Source of the DNA: Ochotona curzoniae
Lineage: Eukaryota; Chordata; Mammalia; Lagomorpha; Ochotonidae
Assembly: GCF_017591425.1 (NCBI RefSeq)
Contig: NW_024466399.1
Span: forward strand, 1,054,001 to 1,118,000
Direction of reading: 5' to 3'
Length of the DNA: 64,000 nucleotides
This document shows, in pieces, positions 34,002 through 45,856 of this stretch (within the stretch, counting starts at the first letter, position 1; the number at the start of each line of letters is the position of its first letter). The notes below the pieces were generated by a model, which was given only the letters and a program-made list of their open reading frames with translations, ran no database searches and had not been told where the DNA came from. The translations under genes were made by a program, and so were the position numbers.

Positions 34002-34199
34002 AAAGCAGGCTGGCTAGAGTCCACTGGACCTGGCCAAAGCTGACTTACACCACAAAGCAAACACAGCAACACCAGAACATCACATCGAGTATGGCGTACA
34101 TCTGTCCATGAGTCCATGCCGATACAAATAAATGCTTGAATAGACCAGAGCAGACTTCCAGACATCTTCATGCGGCTGTTCTGCTCCCCAACGAGGTTG

Positions 34200-36600
34200 A
34201 CTAGACTGGGGAAGGTTGAGAAATGAGGGAAAGTGGACAAGACGCTGCACCCAATCTCCTCTGAAAAGAGGGGAGAGGAGGAGAGAGCCACGGCCGGTAC
34301 CACATCAGTACTGGCCACCCAGTGTCATTCAAGGTCCCTGCTGTGGACCATGTTCCAAGGGTGCTGCTTAAGTGCTTCTGATAGTTCTGAGAGGCGGTTG
34401 CTTTTGTTGTTCCAAGGTTGAGGAAATCCTGCCAAGATTCATCGGCTGACATAATCCACCTTAGAATCTTCACTCACCCAGACACTTGCTGTCAAAGCTT
34501 GACCAGGAGAGCTGTCTAATTTGTTCCGCCCTCCACGGTACTAGGCATCTGCAGGCCTCAGTGAAATGTTTGTCGTGTCCTCCACGTACATCTGGGCATG
34601 CCGTCCACTGCACAGCCTTCAACAACTGAGGAGACCCAGTTTTGACCCGTGCACTCCACAGTCAGACGACAGATCCTATGATTCTCCCTGTGGTTGGAGC
34701 TCTGAGTCCAGCGGTCCAGTTGGTAGCATCCTCCCAAGAAACCTCACCAGAGGTGACCCCAGACCTGACTCCTATGTGTACCAGCCAGTGCATGGCCCAG
34801 CTCAGTCCATCACCCACAGCAGTCTACACACACACACACACTGGTGGTTGTAGTTGCTTAGTCAGGTCTGTCCACAGTCCCATCTCTTACACAAACCAAT
34901 GGTGTTGCAGGCCAGACCATCCCTGTCCGCCATACCCTTGGCACTCATGTACATCAGCTGCAACAGCAGCCTAATGGCAGTGATCCCCAAGTAACCCCAC
35001 TAAGTCTGCCCCCAGCTCTGGTTCCTGTACAACAGACTGGCCCAGTCTGTCCCACACCCCATTCAGCTCTTGTACACATCAATGAGTCTAGCTCAGCCCA
35101 ATTGACTCCACTATCCAGCTCACACTCATGCCAGCGGGTACTACCACCTGTCTAGCCAGGCCCTTCCCCAACCCCGGTTCTCATGTTCACCAATGCGAGC
35201 TGCAGCCCAACAGAGAGGTGCCACAGTTTCCCTACTGAGCCCATTTACAGTCCTGAATCTTCTACTTCCCAGGTGGTTCTGCAGTCTAGCTTGACAAGAT
35301 CTGCCCCTAGTCCTAGCACTTGCCAGCCGATGCTGCAGCACAGCCCACCCAGCCTGCCCTTACTCTGGTTCATGCATGCACCAATGTGTACATTCAGTTA
35401 GCCCAGCCTGGCTCTCCCCCAACCCAGTTCTCATGCCGGCCAGCAGGTGTTGTAGCCCTGTGCCTGGCCTACTCTGCCCTCAGTCCCAATTTTCACCCTC
35501 GCCAGTGGGAGCAGTGGCCCGGCAGGGGAGCCCATGCTGCCTCCTTATCAGGCTCGCACCCCTCCCTCCAAGTCTCATGTGTGCTAGTGGGTGCTGCAGC
35601 CCAGACTGGCATGGCCCACATGGGTGGAGCTACCTTGCCTGGCCTGAATCACATGCTTACCAGCAGAAACTACGGACCACCAAGTTCCCACACTTGGGTG
35701 TGCCTGTGGGCCCTGCAACCTAGACTAGCCCAGCCTATTCCCAACCCCAGTATCCAGGAGTGTTGGAGGATTCCATGGTCTTGCCTAGCTCAGCCCATCA
35801 CCACCCCCAGCTCTTCAGCAAAGCAGTGGAAATTGCAGTTCCACAGGAGTGGACCCACATATCCTCTACAGAGTCTGCCCCCAGAACTGATTCTCTCATA
35901 TGGTGGTTAGTGTCATGACCCAACCTAACATCACCCATCCCCTATACCAACTGTCACTGTCAGGTACTGTGATCTAATCATGCCAGCTATGCCCCCAGCC
36001 CTAGCTTTAGTGTGCACTGGTGAGCAGTGGTCAGCGGTAGTCAATGCTAACTAGCCTAGCTCAGGTCTCCTATGTGGGTTGGTGCACTGGTCTGACCCCT
36101 ATTGTCAGGAAATCTCCTCCATTCCCCCTCCAATCCATTTGGTCTCGGCCCCCTCACCTACCTACAGTCCCTGTGCCCCAACCCAGTCTCTGAAGCCCCG
36201 TCTTCCAGTCTGGTGGTGTGCTGGCCCAGAGCTCTGCCTGCCCACTAGGGTCCCAAGCTGCTGGCATGTGTGCTGCCCTGGGACCTCACCCCTCCACGCA
36301 CTCTGGTTCATAGCCCATTCAAAGTCCTCCAGGCCTGATCCACCAGCACACTGCAGCTGCCTGTTAATCTAGGACACTTCCCTCCCCTCCTGGGACCAAG
36401 CACATGGAGAAACCCCAGGCTCACTCTGGCTGTCTCAGCTTGACCCCCATGTCTCCACATGCCCCACTGGCACTATTCCTTCCCTAGGCCTCCTGGGAAC
36501 CCGCAGCTCTGGACCCCCATGCACCCATGCACTCATGCACCCATGCACCCATGGCGGGCACAATGGCAGTGGCTGGCACCCACAGCGGTCACAATCCCCC
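34200..36600 (-). mobile_element. Antisense LINE-like element with degenerate tandem array
   Basis: Bases 34300-34760 are the reverse complement of sequence homologous to 49560-49980 (for example 'tggagctctgagtccagcgg' here against the reverse complement of 'gaaccgctggactcagaacc' there). That copy ends in an A-rich tail. The rest, 34760-36550, is a long run of imperfect ~85-95-base units containing variants of 'cccagttctcatg', 'ccagcgggtgctg' and 'cagcccag'. A lagomorph L1 3' region is the most likely source, but the family is inferred. Confidence 0.6.
34780..36550. repeat. Imperfect ~90 bp tandem repeat array
   Basis: Roughly 18-20 degenerate units recur with the 'ccagttctcatg...agcagg/gggtgctgcagcccag' theme. 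A small 10-base 'gcacccatgc' tandem lies at 36514-36554. Confidence 0.65.
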
Positions 36601-36889
36601 CACATATCTTTTAAAAACTTAGAATAGGTAACTATGTTGATATGCTGGTATAGTTAACACAAATTTGGCATCAGCCAGGCCCAGAATGCCTGCCGGCTAT
36701 CAGCTGCTTTTCTCCCAGGAGTGTAACACTGGCTGAGGTACAATACAACCTGGGCAGTTGCCTACAGCTGGGGATTAACATTTTTTTTTTCAACTGTTAA
36801 TGTCACTGAAAACAAGGAAAGTCTGAGTAACCATCACCATCCAGAGGAATCCAGCCGAGATCCTGAGACAGAAAACAAAACACAAGTCA
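36601..36889. other. Intronic sequence, no recognised feature
   Basis: AT-rich unassigned DNA with a T run near 36780. Confidence 0.35.
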
Positions 36890-37215
36890 GGGCCCGGCAG
36901 CGTGGCCTAGCGGCTAAAGTCCTCGCCTTGAACACACTGGGATCCCATATGGGTGCCAGTTCTAATCCTGGCAGCTCCACTTCCCATCCAGCTCCCTGCT
37001 AGTGGCCTGGGAAAGCAGTCGAGGACGGCCCAAAGCTTTGGGACCCTGCACCCACGTGGGAGACCCGGAAGAAGTTCCTGGATCCTGGCTTCGGATTGGC
37101 ATAGCACCGGCCGTTGTGCTCACTTGGGGAATGAATCATCGGATGGAAGATCTTCCTCTCTGTTTCTCCTCCTCTCTGTATATCTGACTTTCCAATTAAA
37201 AAAAAATCTTAAAAA
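36890..37215 (+). mobile_element. CSINE, young ('cctagcggctaa' head)
   Basis: Head 'gggcccggcagcgtggccta'. Near-consensus throughout with an A-rich tail. Confidence 0.96.
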
Positions 37216-37469
37216 AAAAACATACAAGCTAAAAACTGTGAGTTTGAATCAAGTATGGCTGCGACTATACAATAAGGCGCTGACTCATTAGCAACTTCTA
37301 ATATTATTATTAGTTACCAATATTATTTTGAGAGGTAACATGTTAATAAGAGGGGAAACAAACCCAGGCAGTGTTGTTTGTGGTGGTCTCTGTGCTAGCA
37401 TTAGTTTTTCTGTAAATGTAAATTCTATCTACAAAATAAAGTGTTTTTTTTAATGAATATATGTAACCA

Positions 37470-37890
37470 CAATTATATTCCAAACCCAACAAAAGTGAAA
37501 ATTTATGTCCATGCATACCTTGTACATGAAAAGTATATAGTAGCTTTCTTCATAATAGCTAATAGGAAATAACCCAAATGGCCATCCACTGATACGACAG
37601 ATAAATAGAATGTGGCATATCCACACTCCAGCTAGGAAGACAATCTGATCATCGCTACATGGGTGAATGTTGAAAGCATCAAGTTAGGCGAAAGTCGTGG
37701 ACACAGGCCACACATTGCTGGAAAGGTACAGAATAAGTAACTCCGTGAGACAGGAAGCAGACGTGGGACTGCCCAAGATCGGGCGTTAGAGGAACGGGGA
37801 GTAACTGTCACTCTGGAGGCTAAAAATGCTCCAAATCTGACTGCAGGGACAGGCACACAGCACAGGGAATACCCCCAAATCATTAACACA
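37470..37890 (+). mobile_element. Old L1 (L1M-type) 3' end
   Basis: 'taggaaataacccaaatggc' with 'catccactgatacgacagat', then 'atgtggcatatccacactcc', matches the conserved L1M ORF2-end/3' UTR in sense orientation. Confidence 0.85.
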
Positions 37891-37978
37891 TACAGACGTC
37901 CCTAAGTCTTTGAAATGGGTGCGTCACATCTAAAAATATATAAACGTATGAGAACATGCTTTAAAAATCAAGTCCATG

Positions 37979-38297
37979 GGCCTGGCGCAGTAGTCTAGTG
38001 GATAAAGTCTTTTCCTTGCATACCCAGGATCCCATATGGGCGCCGGTTCGTGTCCCAGGAGCTCCACTGCCTTTCCAGCTCTCTGATGTGGCCTGGGAAG
38101 CAGTCAAGGACCACCCAAAGCCTTGGGACCCTGCACCCTGTGGGACACCTGGAAGAAGATCCAGGCTCCTGGCTTCTGGCTTTGGAACAGCTCCAGCCAT
38201 TGTGGCCACTTGGGGAGTGAATCAGTAGGTGGAAGATCTTTCTGTCTCTCCTTCTTGCTGTGAATCTGCATTTCCAATAAAAACAAGTAAATCTTAA
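37979..38297 (+). mobile_element. CSINE, intermediate age
   Basis: 'gggcctggcgcagtagtcta' head, 'tttccaataaaaacaagtaa' tail. Confidence 0.94.
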
Positions 38298-38504
38298 AGA
38301 AAAAATTAACTCCTGCCACACACACACACACACGAAGCAATAACGAGATTTGGTTCACTAGAGGGGAAAGAGGGGACACAAACCACACTGGCTGCTGAGG
38401 AGGCAGTGACAACAAAGAACTGCTGGTCCATTCAGCCTCTTAAATGGTCAGCAAGAATGCCAACTCAGCCTTTACACAGAAACACAGCTGTCACCTGACT
38501 CCAC

Positions 38505-38785
38505 TTGGAGGACAGCATGCCAAGCAAAATAAGCAAGTCACAAAAGGACAAATACTATGTGATTCCTCTTACATAAGACGCCTGGAAAAGTCAAGTTCAT
38601 AGAAAGTAGGATGCTGGGCGCCAGTGGGGGAAGGAAATGAGGAGCTGTTATTCAATGGGTACAGAGTTTCAATTTTGCAAGATGAAAAAGTTCGCGAAAT
38701 TGGTTGCACAATGATGTGAATGTCCTTAACACTATTGAACTGTAAACTTACAAAGGTAGCACATTTTTAGTGTAATTTACCGCAA
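38505..38785 (+). mobile_element. Old L1 (L1M-type) 3' UTR
   Basis: 'caagcaaaataagcaagtca', 'aaaggacaaatactatgtga', 'tggttgcacaatgatgtgaa' and 'ctattgaactgtaaacttac' are typical. It overlaps in content with 37470-37890, so it is a second insertion. Confidence 0.85.
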
Positions 38786-38795
38786 TTACACATTT

Positions 38796-39470
38796 TTTTA
38801 AGATTAACTTGTTTTATTTGAAAAACAGAGTTGGGCCCGGCGCGGTGGCGCAAGTGGTTAAAGGTCCTCACCTTGCACGCCCGGGATCCCATATGGGCGC
38901 CCGTTCTAATCCCGGCAGCCCTGCTTCCCATCCAGCTCCCTGCCTGTGGCCTGGGAAAGCAGTCGAGGACGGCCCAAAGCTCTGGGACCCTGCACCCGCG
39001 TGGGAGACCCGGAAGAGGCTCCTGGCTTCGGATCGGCATAGTATCGGCCGCTGCGCTCACTTGGGGAGTGAATCATCGGACGGAAGATCTTCCTCTCTGT
39101 CTCTCCTCTCTGTATATCCGCCTTTCCAATAAAAAAAATAATAAAAATAAATCTTTAAAAAAAAAAGAAAAACAGAGTTACAGAGAAAGAGAGAGAGAAG
39201 AGCAGGCAGAGATCCGCCATTGGATGGTTTATTCCCAAGATGGTCACAACGGCTAGAGCTGAGCTGATCCGAAGCCAGGAGCTTCTTCTGGGTCTCCCAC
39301 CTGGGTGCAGGGGCCCAAGGCTTTGGGCCGTCCTTGACTGCTTTCCCAGGCTATATAAGCAGGGAGCTGGATGGGAAGTGGACTGGCAGAGACTCAAATC
39401 AGCACCCATTCGGGATGCTGGCACTGTAGGCAGCAGCTTTATCTGTTATAACACAGCACTGACCCCACAC
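38796..39470 (-). mobile_element. Old CSINE split by a younger CSINE
   Basis: Antisense host SINE: its tail (38796-38832) and body (39180-39470) are separated by the insertion 38833-39166. The join 'gaaaaacagagtt' is duplicated. Confidence 0.92.
38833..39166 (+). mobile_element. CSINE, young, nested, with target-site duplication
   Basis: Near-consensus 'gcgcaagtggttaaaggtcc' head. Exact 13-base duplication 'gaaaaacagagtt' at 38820-38832 and 39167-39179. Confidence 0.98.
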
Positions 39471-39595
39471 ATTTTTTTTAATTTAATAAACATTAACTTA
39501 TCCTGCAAAAGGTTGAGTTTGAGTTTGGATAACATTTGCCCACTCCACCAGATGGCAACTGGATAGATACCTTTTACTGCATTAGAAAATCTGCT

Positions 39596-40235
39596 TTTTA
39601 GATTTATTCGAAAGGCACAGTGACAAAATGAAAGGGCGTAGCAGAGGGATCCTCCATCCACTGGATCTCTCCCCAGATTGCCACAGTGGCCAGGGCTGGG
39701 CCAGGCTGAAGCCAGAAGCTCCATCTATCTCCGACACGGGGGACAGTGGTCCAAGGAGCTGGGCCATCTTCTGTTGCTTTCCAGGATCATTAGCAGGGAG
39801 CTGGATTAGAAGTGGAGAAGCCGGGCCCGGCGCGATAGCCTAATGATTAAGGTCCTTGCCTTGAACGCACTGGGATCCCACATGGGCACCGGTTCTAATC
39901 CTGGCAGCTCCACTTCCCATCCAGCTCCCTGCTAGCGGCCTGGGAAAGCAGTCGAGGATGGCCCAAAGCCTTGGGACCCCGCACCCGTGTGGGAATCCTG
40001 GAAGGAAGTTCCTGGCTCCTGGCTTCGGATCAGCGCAGCACCGGCCGTTGTGCTCACTTGGGGAGTGAATCATCGGATGGACGATCTTCCTCTCTGTCTC
40101 TCTTCCTCTCTGTACATCTGCCTTTCCAATAAAATAAATAAATCTTTAAAAAAAAAAAAAGTGGAGAAGCCAGGACTTGAAAACACTCTAATTCGGGAAA
40201 CTGGCATTGCAAGTGGTGGCTTCATGTTCTACACC
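39596..40235 (-). mobile_element. Old CSINE split by a younger CSINE
   Basis: Antisense host: body 39596-39822, remainder from 40172 ('aggacttgaaaacactctaa') to about 40235. Confidence 0.9.
39823..40158 (+). mobile_element. CSINE, young, nested, with target-site duplication
   Basis: Head 'gggcccggcgcgatagccta'. Exact duplication 'aagtggagaagcc' at 39810-39822 and 40159-40171. Confidence 0.98.
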
Positions 40236-40262
40236 ACAACATCAGCAAAAAAAACTTTTATT

Positions 40263-40500
40263 TTTTAAGATTTACTTATTAATTTGAAAAAGTCACAGTT
40301 ATAGAAACAGAGGGAAAGAGAGAGATCTTTTAGCAGTTCACTCCCTACATGGTTACAATAGCCAGGAACAGGTTGCTGGGAGCTTCTTCCAGGTCTCCCG
40401 CACTGGCAACAGGGACCCAGCCAACTTTTTCTGCATTTCCCATAGGAATACCGGTGATGCAGGCGCCAGCCAGCTTTACCTACCAGGCCAAAAAACTGGC
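40263..40500 (-). mobile_element. CSINE, old copy
   Basis: Antisense 'taagatttacttattaattt' to 'ctaccaggccaaaaaactgg'. The core is shortened. Confidence 0.82.
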
Positions 40501-41091
40501 CCTCAAAACATATTTTTCTACATTCTCCCAATCTCAGTTTTGATGGTCCGTCTGTTTGTATTCCTGGAGTTTGGGTCTCAAGGGCAACCTTGGTCCCCCA
40601 GTAGGCTATCTTCTGAAGGCAGTTTTATCCCCCTCTGGCCCCATTTTAATAAGATGGGGCAAGGGACAAATGCAAGACCTTGCTACCACCCTTAATTTCT
40701 CAAGCCTGGAAGCTAACATGTTTGCTGTGAACTGCTGGATTGCTCATAATGGGTATCAAAGTACATTAATGAAAAACACGGTGAAGTTTGTCCAAGTGCA
40801 TGGGTCTGGGAGAGCAATGCCCATCAGGCAGCATGAATTTGGTTTTTGTTTGTTCACTGGAGTCATTGGGTCTAGCGAGGTCCCTTATCTTTGACCCAGG
40901 AGTGGCAGGTCCTCTGGGTGCACACAGGAACCAGTGGCGGGGCAGCTTCTTGCCTTGGAAGCTGCTGGACCACCCCATGTGGTGGTGGCCCACTGCAGTA
41001 ACAGAACGAGCTGTTTTGGAAAGGGGGCCAGAAGAGTGGGGACAGGGCGGAGTGTAATGACTCAGCTTCTGTCTGCCTTTTATCCACAGCT
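40501..41091. other. Intron 1 sequence without recognised repeat
   Basis: Unique-looking DNA precedes the open segment at 41092. One plus-strand open frame (40556-40894) has no family resemblance. Confidence 0.4.
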
Positions 41092-41278
41092 ACAACTTCA
41101 GCCTCAAGCAGAGCCCACTGTTGCCAGCAGCCTGGGCTCTGGTGGAACCAGCAACATGCCACAGAGGATGTTTCAGCCCCCATTCCCCCACCGCATGTCA
41201 GGGGGTCAGGTCCTACAGCAGGTGAACTCAATAGCTTCTACTCAAACTCCTTATCAGGGATTCACTTCAATGCCATAG
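41092..41278 (+). other. Open Pro/Gln-rich segment, exon-like or processed remnant
   Basis: The frame ending in a stop at 41276-41278 reads LQLQPQAEPTVASSLGSGG, then NMPQRMFQPPFPHRMSGG, and closes TPYQGFTSMP. It starts right after a 'gccttttatccacag' acceptor-like sequence. The composition resembles the low-complexity C-terminus of a transcription or RNA-binding factor, but I do not recognise the gene. It is antisense to CRYL1. It could be the last exon of an unknown transcript, a fragment of a processed copy, or chance. Confidence 0.3.
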
Positions 41279-41445
41279 CTAACAGCAGTGAAATCATTCA
41301 CAATTATGCAACATGCTGTGTACACAGTATATCCATATGAATTTTTTATTTCTCAGAACTCTGGACTCATGCTGATCAACCAGGTAGACTCTAGGTTATA
41401 GCACGTACACTCTAGAGCTTAGTTCAACAGTATCAGATACAGCTC

Positions 41446-41449
<4 letters not shown>

Positions 41450-41481
<32 letters not shown>

Positions 41482-41496
41482 CCCTCTCCCTCTCTC
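41450..41496 (+). repeat. (CT)n microsatellite
   Basis: A dinucleotide run of about 18 CT units followed by CCT variants, not attached to a SINE. Confidence 0.95.
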
Positions 41497-42199
41497 AGGG
41501 TTGTAGAAAGCCACCTGCAAACTTTTAACTTTTTGAGTTCAAAGGCCAAAGAACATAATGTGTGCTCCCAAATGGCCAGCTATGGACTTCAAAATATTGT
41601 TCCCCCTGTGGACATTCCATAGAGTCCAACCATTGAGTGATTTCTTTCTAACCATAAAAATGCACTAATGCAGCCTAACTCTGGGATGAAAAATAGCTGC
41701 AGTGTAGAGGTTACAGGAGTGGGTTCACTCTGTGATGTTTAAAACACCTATACTCTTAACGATTTCTACATTTCACAGCACATACGTTAAATCCATAAAT
41801 GCATTTCTATTTTCTCTCCGTCTCTCCCTCTCTTTCAAACACTAATACTAAGGAAATACCCCAACCCCACAAAATGACCCATGTCATCCACACCTATGAA
41901 AGCTTTCAGCCACATCTAATCGAGCACCTGACGCTACAATAGGTGTTTCTGAGTCCTGAGTCACCACACATCCTGTCCCTGCCACACAGTGGGAAGGAAG
42001 AGGGTCTGGAGCTGAAGATTCCAGGTGAGGGGAATGGGAGGTGCTTGGAGGTTATCAAAGCCAGAAGGGTGGGGAGCCTGGATTGATCTATAAAAGCCAA
42101 AGGTCAAAGACCTGTTACACAGGAGTGTGAAATGAGTCCCACTCGCTAAGCAAACCTCCCACAATTTCCCAAGGAGACTGTATGGCAAGGTGAGCAACA

Positions 42200-42223
42200 G
42201 AGAGAGAGAGAGAGAGAGAGAGA
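42200..42223 (+). repeat. (AG)n microsatellite
   Basis: A 24-base AG run. Confidence 0.95.
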
Positions 42224-42499
42224 AGGAGGCTCTCTGAAGACCTGTTTTCTTGGTCAACAGAAGTTGTATCGTTGCTTGAACCAGCCTTGTCCCATATGTC
42301 CCATATGATCAAGGGGTTACAGAGCAAACAAAAAGAGGATTGCTCAAGCAAATATACATGGGTTTGGAAGATTCAATGCAATATATACGCATATATATGT
42401 ATGCCATTTTATGCCAAAAATTACACATTAATTACCTGTGGAAATAGTGTATTTTAAGTATGCAAGCAAATATAATTACACCTACTTTTTTTTGTTTCT

Positions 42500-42640
42500 A
42501 TTTTTACATTTTGAAAGGCAGCAAAGTCTGAGAGAGCTCCCATCCGCTGGCTCACTGTTCCAATGCTGTTACTACAGGGCTGGGTCAGACTCTGGGAACC
42601 AGGAACTCAACCCAGGTCTCCCACATGGTGGGCAATTTCT
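42500..42640 (-). mobile_element. CSINE, truncated old copy
   Basis: Antisense 'acattttgaaaggcagcaaa' to 'caggtctcccacatggtggg', followed by an A run at 42650-42673. Confidence 0.75.
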
Positions 42641-42711
42641 TCCTCTTAAGAAAAAAAAAAAAAAAAAAAAAAACTTCTTTGAAAATCTTTCTTGAAAATC
42701 TTTCTTTCTTA

Positions 42712-43026
42712 AGGATTTATTTATTTTTATTGGAAAGGCAGGTTTACAGAGAGGAGAGACAGAGAAGAAGATCTTCCATCCGCTGGTTCAATCCCCAAGT
42801 GGCCACAATGGCCGGAGCTGAACTGATCCAAAGCCAGAAGCTTCTTCCAGGTGTCCCACTTGAGTGTAGGGTCTCAAGGCTTTGGGCCGTCCTTGACTGC
42901 TTCCCCAGGCCACAAGCTGGGAGCTGGAAAAGGAAGTGGAGCAGCGGGGACACCAACTGGAGTCCATTCGGGATCCTGGCACATGCAATGCGAGAACTTT
43001 ATCCACTAGGTTATCACACCAGCCCG
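42712..43026 (-). mobile_element. CSINE
   Basis: Full-length antisense copy, 'ttaaggatttatttattttt' to 'ggttatcacaccagcccgcc'. Confidence 0.94.
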
Positions 43027-43036
43027 CCTCCCCCAC

Positions 43037-43330
43037 AATTTTTTTTTTTTTTTTTTTTTACTTATTTGCTTGTTTGTAAGGCAGAGTTCTAAAGAAGAGA
43101 AGAGTCAAGAAATCTTCAAGCTGCTGGTTCACTCCCTAGACGGCCACAAAGGCCAGAGATGGAGCCAGCAGTTTCAGGTCTCCCAGAGGGTGCAGGTGCC
43201 AAACACTTGGCACCCACTATTTTTCTCAGGCACATTAGCAGGCAAATTTCATGATCCATACAACACAATAAGAGCCAGCGATGTGGGCATTTAAAGTTCT
43301 CAGCATCCTGACTACCCTGGCAGGCCTCAA
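43037..43330 (-). mobile_element. CSINE, old copy
   Basis: Antisense copy after a 19-base T run. The 5' part beyond 43250 is highly diverged. Confidence 0.75.
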
Positions 43331-43432
43331 GCCTCTGAATTCATCAGCTTTAATCATTACCAAAAAGTAAGGCAAATGGTCATTTATTTCATTTCTGAAT
43401 ATCAGCAAAAGGTACACAAGAGTTGCGCTTTA

Positions 43433-43756
43433 GGGCCCGGCAGCGTGGCCTAGCGGCTAAAGTCCTCGCCTTGAACGAACTGGGATCCCATATGGACGCC
43501 GGTTCTAATCCTGGCAGCTGCACTTCCCATCCAGCTCCCTGCTTGTGGCCTGGGAAAGCAGTCGAGGACGGCCCAAAGCTTTGGGACCCTGCACCCACAT
43601 GGGAGACCTGGAAGAAGTTCCTGGATCCTGGCTTCGGATCGGCACAGCATCGGCCGTTGCACTCACTTGGGGAATGAATCATCTTCCTCCCTGTCTCTGC
43701 CCCTCTCTGTATATCTGCCTTGCCAATAAAATAAATAAATCTTTAAAAAAAAAAAA
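43433..43756 (+). mobile_element. CSINE, young, with target-site duplication
   Basis: Head 'gggcccggcagcgtggccta'. Exact 15-base duplication 'aagagttgcgcttta' at 43418-43432 and 43757-43771. Confidence 0.98.
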
Positions 43757-43819
43757 AAGAGTTGCGCTTTAATGAATGCCACTACGCTTTTGATTAATCC
43801 ACTCTAGATGCATTGCTTT

Positions 43820-44025
43820 TCAACTGATTTGTTCGACAGAGGGACTCTCATTCTGCTGGTTCATTCCCCAAATGCCCCTAATGGTCAGGGCTGGGACAGG
43901 AAAATGGGAACTCTAACCAGGTTTCCTATGTGGGTAGGAGGAAAGCAGGCAGACTCCGGCACCATGTGCTGGTGCTCCATGAGAGGGAAGAGGAAGGGCT
44001 GAACCACTGGGCTACACACGGAGCC
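43820..44025 (-). mobile_element. CSINE, strongly diverged
   Basis: Antisense 'tctgctggttcattccccaa' and 'aaccactgggctacacacgg' survive. Confidence 0.6.
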
Positions 44026-45569
44026 CCGGATGCTTTGAAAAGTACCTTCCCGGGCTACGGCTACTTACTCACTGCGCAAAATTTCCTATACGCTTGATCT
44101 AAGTCATCTATGGAAAAACTTGCCAGGAAGACCTACTAAATATTTCCTAGGAAAATCACATTTAAATTTGAGCCCAGACACAACCACAGCAGTGTGTGTG
44201 TGTCTGTGTGTGAATGGAAAACTGTCAGGAAATTTTGCCATATAGCACTATAAAGCAACCTCATGCCTCAGGGAGTTTCTTATATAAAATGTATATAGTC
44301 ACTCCAAAGTGAAACTTTGCACTCACAAAAAGGATACTCCGGTTTATGGGATGTCTCGCTTGATACAAGACAAAACCGAACCCCTACTGTATCCTTGTTT
44401 AAATACATAGGCATGCCATCTGGTGACAAAACAGTCCCCAAGGTAGAATTTCTCTGCAGTTCTGTGCAGGAGTTGCGACAGAGGGGAGGACCTCAAGCAG
44501 GAGCAAGTGTCTTGAGAAGGGCATGGGCGAACGGGCAGCAGCAACCTGCAAATGGCCCTCCTCCCAGACAGCTGTCCCTGTTAGACCAGCTGAGGCCTAA
44601 ACGTGGGCAGACCCATATACACACACATAGATACTCCGGCTTGAGAACACCGCTCCAAGGCAAGGTTGTCTTCGCGACACCCCAGTCCGTGACAAGGCCT
44701 TCCCTCCTCTTGCTCTCACTGGCCTACAGGCAAGGCTTTCTCTCCCCTAAAGCTCCTTGCGTCCCAGGCAACAATGCCAAATGCCTTGAGGAGTGAGGCT
44801 GGGATAAAATTCACTGACAAGCTGCACCAAGTGTTTTCCAGAGGGAATCTACAAACTGACATTGACAGGGGAGAAACACTCAATGGGTTCTAAGCGAAGA
44901 GACTGACACTTAGACCAATTCAGGGTTTAATTCACGCCCCAAGCACCCCTTGTTCAAGAGACAGCCCTTTGGCACCAGGGGCTGACACCTGCATGACCCT
45001 AGAGGCGGAGCTGGGTTTCCGTGGAGGCACCCAGGGGAGTGGGCACACAGCACGGTCACAAACCAAGGCACGGTGTCGTTCCTGGGGTCCCTGCGTTGTG
45101 CCCACCATACGCTACTTCCTTATCAACCCCTGCCCAAGGAATCAGAGATAAACTGCCAATCGCAGCCCCTCCTCTGCAGGCTGACCCACCCACTGCCAGA
45201 GAACTGTGCAATCCAAACAGACATCGACTTGCCACTGATCCGGCACAGGCCGAGTGCTACGGCAAGGCACAACGGAAAACAAACTCCAGCCCTTGACCTT
45301 CATAACTCAAATCCAAGACAAGCCTGATTACTGCAACGGGAGCAAAGTGCACTCTTTACTCCCTCACTACTTGGCCACGAGCTCCCTTGGGTCTGTAAAG
45401 GTCAAGGTGCAGTTAACCCCACTGCTGACCAAGCTGACAAGCCTCCCACGGCCCTGCAACATTGGGCTCTAAAGGAAAAACCCTGACGTTGGAAATGACC
45501 CTCAAACAGGGCTGCAAATGATGGGGGGAGGAGGAGAATGGGGAGGCACTCAAGCCAACACCTCACATT
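44026..45569. other. Intron 1 sequence, no recognised feature
   Basis: A short (TG)n lies at about 44193-44212. Open frames at 44317-44796 and 45021-45327 lack coding character. This is one of the longest repeat-poor stretches of intron 1. Confidence 0.4.
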
Positions 45570-45856
45570 TTTTAAAAAGAAGACTTTATTTATTTGTAAG
45601 CCAGCATCATACAAAGAGAGGGAGGGAGAGTTGGGTCTTCCATGCCTTCGGTTCGCTCCCCAGGAGGCTGCAATGGCCAGATGTAAGTCTGGGGCTTCAT
45701 CCGGGTCTCCCACGCAGGTGGAGGGTCCCAAGGGTCTGGCCTGTCCTCTACTACTTTTCCAGGCACATTAACAGGGCGCCGGATGGGAAGTGGAGCAGCC
45801 AGGACTCGAACCGGTATCAGCTGGAGCTTACACGGCTAGGCCACAATACCAGCCCG
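45570..45856 (-). mobile_element. CSINE, nearest to exon 1
   Basis: Antisense 'aagactttatttatttgtaa' to 'aggccacaataccagcccga'. Confidence 0.9.

Larger units (their letters stand above)
41279..42499. other. Intronic sequence without recognised repeat
   Basis: Mostly unique-looking DNA with the two short dinucleotide runs listed separately. A faint MIR-like 'atctaatcgagcacctgacg' lies near 41920. Confidence 0.4.

Noticed and set aside
34566..35910. Proline-rich open frames that could look like a mucin or collagen-like gene
   Set aside because: They come from the degenerate ~90-base tandem array of a LINE-like element. Frames shift between units and no splice structure exists.
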